Part shown: piece after piece, positions 1-8,080 of the stretch | Position numbering within the stretch: the stretch's first letter is position 1 | How the letters are laid out: each line of letters starts with the position of its first letter | DNA from: Asterionellopsis glacialis | Lineage: Eukaryota; Bacillariophyta; Plagiogrammaphyceae; Rhaphoneidales; Asterionellopsidaceae | Direction: 5' to 3' | NCBI GenBank assembly: GCA_014885115.2 | Contig: WKLE02004545.1 | Span: forward strand, 1 to 10,488 | Length of the DNA: 10,488 nt | Position numbers and translations under genes: made by a program | The notes under the pieces: model-generated | Seen by the model: the letters and a program-made list of their open reading frames with translations, nothing else | The model's database searches: none | What the model was told of the DNA's origin: nothing

Positions 1-469
1 AGAAATCATCATTGAATTGGGGGTGGGATAGTTATGATCTGTAATTATGTGCAACTCCAATAGACATCTGTTGTGATAAAGAAATACCATTCATTGTTGG
101 CTGTGATAATTGATTAGGAAAATTATGAGAAACCTGGAAGTGTTGCATAGGGTCCGGTCTTTTTAGTTGGTGAACAACTAAATGTTTGGCATTGTGTGTA
201 ATAAGTCCAGACAATGCTGAGGCTGACATCAGACCATCTGACTTTCTTGTAACAAATATCATTACCTCACAAGCATATTCACCTTCAGCATAGTGTCTCT
301 GATGAATTATTATGGCTTCACAAGCTGATGTATACTTCTTAATGATGGTACAACTGTCATCCTTGTTCAATTGAGAATTAACAAAGGCTTCAATTCAACA
401 AAGATCAGATATCAATTGATCCTTCTCTCTCTGACTGCTGAGGATATCCCCATGTTTGATTATTACTGG

Positions 470-511
470 ACATGTATTCCTGGAATGTCCTTTACTATTA
501 CAAATAGGACA
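470..511 (-). other. CCHC zinc knuckle of the MULE transposase
   Basis: The minus strand reads C-P-I-C-N-S-K-G-H-S-R-N-T-C, an exact CX2CX4HX4C knuckle. It lies downstream of the SWIM-like remnant. A TGA at 395-397 closes the frame a short way on, after which the same frame reopens and runs to 32. Such a knuckle near the C-terminus is common in MULE proteins and probably bound nucleic acid. Confidence 0.7.
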
Positions 512-994
512 ACTCTTTGAAGTTGTGTTCTAACTATTAATTAATGTGGGTTCCTTTTGACCCTCATTATTTTTGGAACTTGACACAGACAGAAAGTTTT
601 TTGCAATGAAAGTTTGTTATTATTCTTGATGATCTCTTGAAGACCCCTTTTTTGGAGTACAGTATGACCATTGGTGATGTTCTTGTTGACAGATTGTAAA
701 GGGCTATTTCCATGTGCAACTGTCTTCTGTTGACATGGATCTTCAGGCTGTAATAAAATTATAAATTTTGTATTACTACCATCAAGAGCAATCATTTTGT
801 TAACATGACAAATAAGGGTAGTCAATCCTTCCTTATCAGTCTGTAAGCATCTTACCAAATCATTAGATTTTTTGGTAGCTTCAGAAAAAAGATTAATGCT
901 ACTTTCACATAGCAATTCTTGAGGGGTCATATTTTGTAGATGACATGTGGTTCCAGAATTAGTTTCAGAATAGGAATCATCATCATTATCATCA

Positions 995-1004
995 GGGGGG
1001 GGGG
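995..1004. repeat. G10/C10 homopolymer at a frame change
   Basis: Ten consecutive G on the plus strand (C on the coding strand of the transposase), next to a short ATC/ATT microsatellite. The ancestral frame reads up to the tract as DNDPPP and then hits stops at once. The sensible text resumes in another frame (DDNDDDSYSETNSG). A length change in this tract is the simplest explanation of that frame break. Confidence 0.6.
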
Positions 1005-1144
1005 TCATTATCCACAGGAAATGATTGGTCATCCTTGTTCTCTTTATTGTTAATTGAGCAAACAAATTCTGTATTGTAAGTACGCTGTTGCTACCATCTT
1101 TGATGCCACTTGGAAAGTTCAAATACAGGATTGACCTTGATTTC

Positions 1145-1189
1145 ATGAGTACATTGAATCTAATACATTCTTCAATAGTCACAGTCACA
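1145..1189 (-). other. SWIM zinc-finger remnant of the MULE transposase
   Basis: On the minus strand, in the same frame as the catalytic segment, cysteine codons lie at 1187-1189, 1181-1183 and 1151-1153 and a histidine codon at 1145-1147, giving CxCx9CxH. The text after it, HEIKVNPVFELSKWHQRW, looks like normal protein sequence, so this is the ancestral frame. It is interrupted by TGA (1172-1174) and TAG (1160-1162) inside the finger, so it is dead. SWIM fingers are standard after the catalytic core of MULE transposases. Confidence 0.65.
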
Positions 1190-3694
1190 CTGTTTGTTAG
1201 GATGGATGATGTAAACTTTGTTACATTCATCAACACCCACAGTGGTATCCCAGACTTTCCAATATCCATCTTGCTAATGTTCACATTGCAATGTAGAACA
1301 AACTTGAAGAACACCGGCACCCCATAGTTTGTTAAAGGCAAAAGGAGTTAACTTCAAATGAGCAGCATGATTAGCAACAGAAAGATCTCCTGTCTGCCCT
1401 GATTTGTAATGTAAACCATTTAAGGTCCAATGATCTTCACTGTGCTGAGTAGTTCTCGACTTGTTATGCTGCTGTTTTGTCAAATTAGTTATTTGTTCAG
1501 TAATATCCAAATTATCACCCCCACTCATATATGATACAACACCAGAGTGATTTTGTTCAGCATGATAACTACCTTTTATACCCATTGAGTATGCTTGTTC
1601 ATGAAGAAAATATCCAGTATAATATTCAGGTTTATTCTTAATCATAAGAATAGAATCTCTTTCATCAAAGTTAGATACAGCAACAATACGTAAGGCTTCA
1701 TCAGCATTGTATTCAAATTGTGCCTTGGTTTTGCTATCTAACAAGGCCTTCATATGGTTTGAAATTCTTTGCCATGAACTTGCAGAGAACTTTGATTGCC
1801 AAACATCCTCATAGACATGATAATAGTCACAATGGAGTGTGCATATATCCATAATATCTAAACTTTGAAGGAGTGAGTGTGTAATGAGTTGATCAGCAAA
1901 AATATAGCAAATACCTTTATGATCAAAGCTAGTCTCAATGTCTGCCACTGCTTGTAAAAAAGGGTACTGCACATTGGATTCTTCACAAACAATAGCTTCA
2001 CATCCAGGGACACCACAAGGTTCAGGACCAACCAATTCAATTGAGCAATAGGGCCAATTGAGATTATTGAACTTGCATTTTTGCATATCAAGGAAGAGAA
2101 TGTCACCAAAACGATAGTATCTGGTTCTTCATTAGATTCATTAGCATGAATCAGATAGTCAAAGTTAGGAGTATCATGTTGGATTTTTTGACAAAGATGC
2201 TCTGCCTTCCACATTGTGGAAGAGGGCAACATTACATTTTTGAGAAGATCTGCAATGTTCTTGGTGATAATAGGATCATCTATATTAATTTCTTCAAAAG
2301 CAGCTCCATTTTCCAATATTAATTTACTGGATTCAAAGTCCATTTCTGCCTCAAGACCATTCACTGTAAACCACTGATTTACTTTCCTTTTTAGATTACG
2401 GCAGTAGCTGGCTGTAACACCTTGAAAATGTGGTAAATAGTTTTGAATATTTCAACAAGATCATTGGCAGATATCCTAGGATTGTGTTTCAACAGTTGCA
2501 TGAGGAACTTTACATTTTTAAATTATACTTTGTTTGAGTTCCACTTCTAACCAAGACTTGTCTGTGGGTAATAGTGGTCATTCCACATGTATGAATTAGA
2601 TTAACAGAAGTAATCCTGACAGGTAAAAATGTTAGAAATTGTTTGATGTCAGAGGTAGATTTGTTAGGATTCATTTCTTTTTCTGCATCAGAGCCAGGAT
2701 TGACATACATTTTGTTCCTGTTTAAACCCATAAATTTAAAGTTAACAGAAAATGGACCTTGACAAAGTTTCAGAGTATTGCTATCATTTTGATGCCCAGA
2801 TTCAGACATGACATACTTTGTTTGTCTTTTCTGATAGCCATAGGCACAACAAGTCTTTTTACCATGAGAAGCCTTTGACACAGCCCATTCTGCCAAAAAT
2901 ATCTTCAAACACTGATTCAATTGTACAGTATTAGCAAAACAGCAATTTTCATTAAAAAAAACAGTAGTACAAGCTTTCACAAAAGCTTCATCCCATTGAC
3001 TAGAAGAGGAGTTGATTTGAACTCTTTTAGGAAAATTTGACTTTATTTCCTCCAAGAGGGTATCAGTCGCCCAGTTTTGCTTGTAATTAAGCTTGTGAAC
3101 TTCTTCTTCAGATTTTTCTTAATTGTCTATCAGTTGACAATAGTTATGATAAAAAGAAGGATATGATATACGATCTAACTCAAATGAGTGTTGAGGAGAA
3201 TGGATGGAGTATTTCTTAAGAAAGGAAGGTGACATATTGTACACAAACAATTCTAGACAATTGCTAGAAAGAGAATAAACAAAAATGATATCCAAAAGAG
3301 AGAGTACATTGTCATGGCTCACCTTGATATTTGGCAAAAAGACCCAAAAAAAACAGAAGGAAACTGTGTGTATGCCAAATGAATTGAACAAATCACTAAG
3401 AGAAATTAGATTCCTGTGCATTGTAGTACAAACAAATATAACAATAGGAAATGAAATGAATAAATAAGTTATAAGTTAATGTATAAAGAACATAGATTTG
3501 AAAAATCTGAGAAACATCTTGAAAAAGGAGGGGAAAGGATGATCCAACAACCGGGGGAGAGGTTTGGAGCTCTGTAAGGAAAAAAGACTGTTACTTCTGT
3601 TAAACGGATGGAGTAAAGGACCAAGCAATCATATTGAACAAAAGTGGCAGAATGTGAAAAGAATGCAGAAAATTGGAATGCAATGAACAACCCT

Positions 3695-3746
3695 CTTATA
3701 TAAGACCCGTTGCCACGAAAAATGTACCCCTTGCCGCGCCAAGATC
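3695..3746 (+). repeat. Left arm of a ~960-bp-spaced inverted repeat
   Basis: This arm starts with the palindrome CTTATATAAG, then GACCCGTTGCCACGAAAAA, and ends in CGCGCCAAGATC. Its reverse complement recurs at 4597-4654. The end 12-mer is identical in both arms, and the GACCCGTT(G/A)CCACGAAAAA block differs at one base. The right arm carries about a dozen extra bases between the two blocks. Just inside, TCAAAATATCGG and CCGATTTTGA (to 3770) could form a small hairpin. Confidence 0.65.
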
Positions 3747-3874
3747 AAAATATCGGAACCCCGATTTTGACCTGACCACTGCACCAAACCTCCTCCCACA
3801 TGAAAAAAAACACCTCTGAAGCCTTGGATTGTCATTGGAACATCACAGAACGAAGATAAAAGGCATTCTTTTTT

Positions 3875-3998
3875 GCATTTTTTGGATGGAAGGCCAGGCT
3901 AAAGTGAAGTCAAATTTTGGAGAGCTCGCAAATAAAGCATTTTTGGGATGGAAGGATGGACTAAATTGAGCTCAAATTTCAGAAAGCTTGCAAAAAAA
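3875..3998 (+). repeat. Two tandem copies of a 62-bp repeat
   Basis: Unit 1 is 3875-3936 and unit 2 is 3937-3998. Both begin GCATTTTT, continue with GGATGGAAGG and end in a GCAAA-rich tail. By hand alignment without gaps, 49 of 62 positions match (about 79%). The two copies abut exactly. They lie inside the inverted-repeat-bounded interval. Confidence 0.7.
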
Positions 3999-4118
3999 AG
4001 ATGATGACTGCCATATAGTAATGTCCAATTATGGTATGAAAACAGACTAGACTGATCGAATCGACAACGAAAAAAAACAGCGACCATGGTGCTGTCACAA
4101 CAAGACGACTCCTTTCAC

Positions 4119-4342
4119 ACAAGAACATGACAACAAACCTCTTCTTGGCACCATCTAGGGACACCAATCGATTCCCTGTATTCATATTGATTGTTGAATG
4201 TGTGTTGATAAGTTCCAAATCTGGATTAAGGCGGAGAAGTCTGCTTTTTTTGTAAAACCGACTTCGACGTTGACCAACTTCTGGACAAGAACACAACAAT
4301 AAACCTATTATCCAATCGCATCAATGACACCATTTGATTCCC
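4119..4342 (+). repeat. Diverged direct repeat, 166-bp offset
   Basis: ACAAGAACATGACAACAAAC at 4119 recurs as ACAAGAACACAACAATAAAC at 4285 (19 of 22 match when extended two bases). GACACCAATCGATTCCC at 4160-4176 recurs as GACACCATTTGATTCCC at 4326-4342. Both pairs have the same 166-bp offset, so they are parts of one old tandem duplication, with poorly conserved sequence between them. Confidence 0.5.
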
Positions 4343-4596
4343 CATCCAATTGTTAATATTTTTGTGGATTGTTGCTTAGTTTTGTTGTTGTTTGATGGGC
4401 ATCTGTGGCAGAAAATGGAGGTGTTCATCATGGTGACATTGAAAACCGAGTGAAAAATACAGTAATTCAACAACCAGCCGGAGTCAAGACCTCAGACCAC
4501 CGTCGTTCTGTTTGTCTTGTGATGTAGATTCCGTTTCTTGACATTATTAGGCAGTTTTGAGGCTTGCAATATTTTGAGCTATTTTGGGCATTTTTG

Positions 4597-4654
4597 GATC
4601 TTGGCGCGAAATCTGGGTCTAAAGGGTAAGTTTTTCGTGGTAACGGGTCATAAG
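4597..4654 (-). repeat. Right arm of a ~960-bp-spaced inverted repeat
   Basis: Partner of the arm at 3695-3746. It begins with GATCTTGGCGCG (4597-4608) and ends TTTTTCGTGGTAACGGGTCA then TAAG. Arms facing each other about 960 bp apart around a repeat-filled core suggest the ends of a non-autonomous DNA transposon, or two oppositely inserted copies of a short repeat. No clear target-site duplication was found outside the arms. Confidence 0.65.
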
Positions 4655-4749
4655 AAAACAAAATTATTACGAATATCCTTTTTTTGTGATATTGATAGAC
4701 AATAGTCACTTCAAATCAGAAAGTGCCGTAAGACTACTACCACGGAGTA

Positions 4750-5045
4750 CAGGAGGATGGGCTAATATCCATTATTTTCATTATTTATTATCATCATTAT
4801 AACAATACTCACTACCAAAAAATACAGAATGCGACCATCGATATATCAGATTTTACGTGATTTTTACAAATATTCAATCAAAAAGATCCGTGGAATCCAA
4901 GAATAAAATCATTATTCGCCAATCTTTTGAAAGCCATTCTTTTGTACTGCACCACGTACAGGTACCTATAATTGGTACTCTACCTGTAGTTTTAGTCGTA
5001 AAAATGATAAATAGTGAAAAAATTGGATATTAGCCCATCCTCCTG
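4750..5045. mobile_element. MITE-like inverted-repeat element, 296 bp
   Basis: The ends are perfect inverted repeats of 22 bp (4750-4771 and 5024-5045), starting CAGGAGGATGGGCTAATATC. They extend to about 42 bp (4750-4791, 5004-5045) with roughly 38 matches. The element is flanked on both sides by GTA (4747-4749 and 5046-5048), which fits a 3-bp target-site duplication. It has no coding capacity. Small size, long clean inverted ends and a short duplication define a MITE. A 3-bp duplication is typical of PIF/Harbinger and CACTA families, but the terminal bases do not clearly assign it. The near-identity of the ends suggests a fairly recent insertion. It ends 231 bp before the start codon of the SAM-domain gene. 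The inner right part contains GTACAGGTACC (4956-4966), similar to the palindromes at the right edge of the window. Confidence 0.8.
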
Positions 5046-5276
5046 GTACTATTATCACGTTGGGTCTTCGGTCCTAGACCGGCAAAAAGCAAATAACCAC
5101 CAACGGACACAAGAACACGTGAGGAAGGGGCGAACACATAAAAACAAAAATTACAGTTGATAAGAAGCCCGAAAGCGAAACACGACCAAAGACAACGATA
5201 ACATCGAAAGCACCGGAAATAGAGCGTGTCAACAACTGCATTTTGAGACTGCAATTCAAACTTTGAATCAATCAAT
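5046..5276 (+). promoter_or_regulatory. Probable promoter/5' leader of the SAM-domain gene
   Basis: This 231-bp stretch between the MITE and the ATG at 5277 contains no ATG on the plus strand, as expected for an untranslated leader. It is A-rich and C-rich close to the start (CAATCAATATGAG). No TATA box was seen. The core promoter therefore lies here or inside the MITE. Confidence 0.4.
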
Positions 5277-5927
5277 ATGAGTGGCATTGAAAACTATGAA
5301 TCTTGGGGGCCGAAGGAGCTCGCCGAATACCTTAAGAACTCAGCTGACTTGGGTCAGTACTATGAGGTGATTATCCAACATAATATCACTGGGAAGGCGG
5401 CAGGCCGTCTGACGGACAAGGATGTGGCGGAAATGATACCTGTGATTGGTGATCGATTGCGGTTCCAGGAAGCAATTGAATCTCTTCAAAAGAGTCATCG
5501 TCAGAAGAAAAGATCTGAAGAGATTTGGAAAGGTGAAGAAGTGCTTTTTGTATCATGTTGGGATAAAGCTTGTGGTACGTGCTGTGGTTGCTGCCCGGCT
5601 GACGCTTCCACATATTCATTGACCCATACTTACTTGACAATCAAGACCGTGCTTCCGAAGCGCTGTGGACCTATACGCTGCTGCTGTGGACACGAATACT
5701 CAGTTGATAATATTGACCTAACACATGTCACCAGTGTTGACGTGGAGGGAACATCGCCGCCATGCTGTCAACTCATTTTTTGCTGTGGACAAACTGTGGA
5801 TAAAATTGAGATCAAAACAACTGTTGAAGGGGACAAAATCTTGACACTTCAGAAAGGTGAGGGTGAAACGTTTTCTAAAAAGGTTTTGAATCAGATTGAG
5901 GAAGCACAGCAAATGGAACGGGACTGA
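5277..5927 (+). CDS. SAM-domain protein with cysteine-rich, PH-like C-terminal half
   Basis: 216 residues, single exon, ATG start, TGA stop. Residues about 8-72 fit a sterile alpha motif: W10, KELAEYLKN, DLGQYYEVIIQHNITGK, LTDKDVAEM and GDRLRFQEAIESL match the five-helix pattern. Such domains mediate protein-protein binding or polymer formation. A basic linker (about 72-80, HRQKKRS) follows. Residues 85-210 form a second unit with 14 cysteines in clusters (94, 99, 102, 103, 105, 106; 130, 135-137; 163, 164, 169, 170), alternating beta-like strands (VDNIDLTHVTSVDVEG, VDKIEIKTTV, DKILTLQK) and a final helix. That order resembles PH-like folds, which is inference. The cysteine pairs could be lipid-modified or bind metal. 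No signal peptide or membrane helix is present, so a cytosolic or membrane-surface location is likely. The cellular role is unknown. Confidence 0.85.
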   Translation: MSGIENYESWGPKELAEYLKNSADLGQYYEVIIQHNITGKAAGRLTDKDVAEMIPVIGDRLRFQEAIESLQKSHRQKKRSEEIWKGEEVLFVSCWDKACGTCCGCCPADASTYSLTHTYLTIKTVLPKRCGPIRCCCGHEYSVDNIDLTHVTSVDVEGTSPPCCQLIFCCGQTVDKIEIKTTVEGDKILTLQKGEGETFSKKVLNQIEEAQQMERD

Positions 5928-7179
5928 GACAAGACTGGCCGTTCGTATTCTAAGAAAGGCTTGTTGTTCCCCACGAATGCCTTTCTCCTGTAGGATTAAT
6001 CCATTAGATAATTCCATGTTTTACGAAACTCATATAGCATTTCAAACCTTCAGTTGAATTCATCGCGGGGTTTGACATGCTTGGATTTCTTCCACATCTC
6101 TTTAGATTCTGTTTCTAGAGTTCGCCTTGGAAACTACTTGTGCATGTGAAGCTCTTTCTCCCTTTCTGCTATCAAATGCTTTCTTTTAATAATAGAATAT
6201 TGAGCTTCATTTTGTATTTTTATGATAAGCTGAATCGGCTGACACTATAAATCCTGTAAACATACTTTAAGACTACACGTATCTCCAAAAGTTTACTCGT
6301 AGATGGGAAAGATCTTTTTGTGGCTGGATTGTAAAAGAGTACAAAAAAATGTTAGGATCACCATTGTATACCATACACAGAATTTCTATCCTATAATTAC
6401 CAGAATGACGGTACAAGTACAACCCGTTTTGATAGTGAAGTTTTAACTCCGACGTGAATGCTCCTAAATAGCACCACTTTCCAAGGTAAAGAATATTAAC
6501 TTTCAAATCACTGATTTCCTGCTTATCTACAAATAATGAGTATATTTTATTGTCAGACAATTTACAGTATGTAAATATTGAAGCCCAGGGTCTGCATCGT
6601 CTCAAACAAGAACTTTCTTTAGTTAGTTTAAACTTATTTCACACTGCTTCTAAATCTTTGGTGAAAAAGCTGATTACATTCAAACATGGCATAACATGGC
6701 TACTGTCTGCATCTAGTCTCTCTAGTCAAGGCAAAAAATCACCCGAGTCCATTTTTTTAAGTCGGAACACCCCCATGTTATACCCCTGTAAACTTAGGCT
6801 GCAGTACGTATTACAGATGTATTTAAAAGTGATAGAATATAGGGGAAAGACCCCATGCTCATGACCCGCCAGAGTCAAGAGTAGTTTCCCCCGCGTGCCC
6901 AAAGAGACAACCAATGCTGTGTATGTACTCGTACACCTCCAGAGGAATCGAGAACAGAACAATAACCAACCTCTTCACCCTCTACCGAAAACTCGATCAG
7001 AAACCACATTCCGATAGTGTGAATTAGAAACTTAGCGGACGGTCAACTGTTTGTTTCAAGCTTAGACCTTAGCAATTTTTCTTACTACATTTGAGAACAA
7101 ATATTGTGGTTCAAGTTCAGTAAAGTTTGTAGAAGCGACCTCCTTAGCAAAAACTTCATTGCTCTTCTCTACCGACACC
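5928..7179. other. 1.25-kb spacer, no gene recognised
   Basis: This begins with the 3' untranslated region of the SAM-domain gene and ends with the leader of the membrane-protein gene. Frames up to about 110 codons occur on both strands, but they lack an ATG at the start or resemble random AT-rich translation. No RNA gene or clear repeat was seen. The last 150 bases before 7180 contain no ATG on the plus strand, consistent with a 5' leader. Confidence 0.5.
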
Positions 7180-7887
7180 ATGCTATTCAAGAAAAAAAGT
7201 TCGCCGAAACCAATCCCTGGATTAAATATCCTAACTGCCATTATACTTTGGCTTCTCTCAACTACCGGTGGTGCCCTGTATTTTTGTCCAAAGCTTCCAA
7301 ATGCTATCGGAATATCTATTCTATTTTTCAACAATCTAAACATTCTTATAGCTCTTTGTGAGATTGGTTTGGGACTACACATAAAATTCATTCAAGATGA
7401 CTATAAAAAGCTCAAGTCGAAGTATAGAGGAAAGGAACTTGAAGCGGTCTTGGCATATCTGCTGATGCCGCTCTCTTTATCACAGCTTTTTGAAGCTAAA
7501 AAGTGGGTTAAAATGTGGTCTACCTACGCTCTCTATGATCCTTCGTATCAAAACAATGAATCCTTTGGCTTTTTTATTGACTATGGAAATGGAATGTCAA
7601 CTATACCTCCTTGTTTGTTGTGGAATTTTGCTATTATTTATCCAGAACAATGTTCACCCCTACTTGTTGGTACAGTGGGATTATGCAGCTACTGGCAAGT
7701 GTTGTATGGAACTGTTATTTATCTTCTTTCCTACATCTTCAATCGTCGATATGTTGGTAGAAGCCCAATGGAGATATTGGGCTTCGTGGGGTTTACGAAT
7801 TCCTTATGGTTTTTTTTTCCAGTTGCAGCTCTTTATGCGGCTGTCATCATGCTTCGGGATGGGGATCTCTCTGTTTTTTACTCGTAA
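7180..7887 (+). CDS. Multi-pass membrane protein, EXPERA/emopamil-binding protein-like
   Basis: 235 residues, single exon. The ATG at 7180 (ACACCATG) is chosen because the frame upstream has no other ATG. A lysine-rich N-terminus (KKKSSPK) precedes hydrophobic segments near residues 15-36, 42-66, 90-106, 141-156, 161-186 and 198-224. The order of landmarks resembles emopamil-binding protein (sterol delta8-delta7 isomerase) and the EXPERA superfamily. WSTYALYDPSY (113-123) is followed by SFGFFIDYGNGMST, then QVLYGTVIYLL (173-183), then a last helix with FTNSLWFFFP (205-214). In EBP the corresponding places are WKEYA..D, an acidic residue before a conserved T, Q.YGDVLY and FMNALW. Here the acidic residue is D134 and the helix carries N207 and W210. 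This comparison is from memory. Sterol isomerase activity is possible, but not shown: EXPERA proteins also include non-enzymes. An ER location is expected for the family. Confidence 0.7.
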   Translation: MLFKKKSSPKPIPGLNILTAIILWLLSTTGGALYFCPKLPNAIGISILFFNNLNILIALCEIGLGLHIKFIQDDYKKLKSKYRGKELEAVLAYLLMPLSLSQLFEAKKWVKMWSTYALYDPSYQNNESFGFFIDYGNGMSTIPPCLLWNFAIIYPEQCSPLLVGTVGLCSYWQVLYGTVIYLLSYIFNRRYVGRSPMEILGFVGFTNSLWFFFPVAALYAAVIMLRDGDLSVFYS

Positions 7888-7973
7888 ATAAATACAGAAC
7901 ACCTTACTCGACTGGAGCATCTGCTAAAATAGAAATAATCATAGTTTTTGTGTATCTGAAGTTTTAGTTGCTT

Positions 7974-8013
7974 TACGAAGTTGACCACTTCGTACGCATG
8001 CAATTTTTCATGC
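7974..8013 (+). other. Two adjacent hairpins after the membrane-protein gene
   Basis: TACGAAGT (7974-7981) and ACTTCGTA (7987-7994) form an 8-bp perfect stem around the 5-base loop TGACC. Directly after it, GCATG (7996-8000) pairs with CATGC (8009-8013) around an 8-base loop. They begin 87 bases after the stop codon, in the probable 3' untranslated region. A role in mRNA stability or 3'-end formation is conceivable but unproven. Confidence 0.4.
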
Positions 8014-8080
8014 AGAGTTTTGCAGGCGACATGGGTTAAAGCAATCACAAACAACAAATTAATCAGATTCTTTGCAAATT

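Larger units (their letters stand above)
32..3118 (-). pseudogene. Degenerate Mutator-like (MULE) DDE transposase
   Basis: Remains of a cut-and-paste transposase. Seen in reading order: an N-terminal part (3118-2513) with the phrase NLIHTCGMTT; a segment NYLPHFQGVTASYCRNLKRK (about 2440-2380); the first catalytic Asp in GDILFLDMQ (codon 2087-2089); the second Asp in FADQ (1892-1894), followed by a C/H pair in TLHCDYYH (1829-1817); and the Glu in AEQNHS (1556-1558). D-D spacing is 65 residues and D-E 112, which suits MULE enzymes. A SWIM-type finger CxCx9CxH (1189-1145) and a CCHC knuckle CPICNSKGHSRNTC (511-470) follow, the usual MULE C-terminal order. The reading frame changes near 2510, 2440, 2125, about 1004 and between 545 and 511. 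Stops interrupt it at 1274, 1172, 1160, 1091 and 395. It cannot make an active enzyme. The true N-terminus is unclear: the same frame stays open up to an ATG at 3421 apart from a TAA at 3119-3121. Terminal inverted repeats were not identified. Confidence 0.8.
3422..4749. other. Gene-free repeat-rich interval
   Basis: About 1.3 kb with no credible coding region. The open frames here are short and low in complexity, on both strands. The interval holds the inverted-repeat pair, the 62-bp direct repeat and the diverged 166-bp-offset repeat listed separately. It reads as decayed non-autonomous transposon DNA between the MULE and the MITE. Confidence 0.6.

Noticed and set aside
1091..1276. Stop codon reassignment (TAG/TGA read as amino acids) to explain the interrupted SWIM frame
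   Set aside because: The host genes in the window end in TGA or TAA, and the same element also carries frameshifts, so ordinary pseudogene decay explains it.
2050..2520. Introns as the cause of the frame changes in the transposase
   Set aside because: The readable text continues across the changes with only a base or two lost or gained, leaving no room for an intron, and nonsense codons are present as well.
5030..5287. Minus-strand frames with hydrophobic text over the SAM-gene leader
   Set aside because: They run through the MITE end and the A-rich leader; their composition is that of reverse-translated leader sequence, and no domain is visible.
6273..6605. Minus-strand open frame of about 110 codons with some protein-like text
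   Set aside because: It has no ATG at its start, no recognisable domain, no relation to its neighbours, and lies in an AT-rich spacer.
7159..7179. Seven extra N-terminal codons on the EXPERA-like protein
   Set aside because: The codon at 7159 is TTG. The first ATG is 7180, in a reasonable ACACC context.
7062..7391. Minus-strand 109-codon frame at the start of the membrane-protein gene
   Set aside because: It is antisense to the conserved-looking plus-strand coding region and shows no domain.
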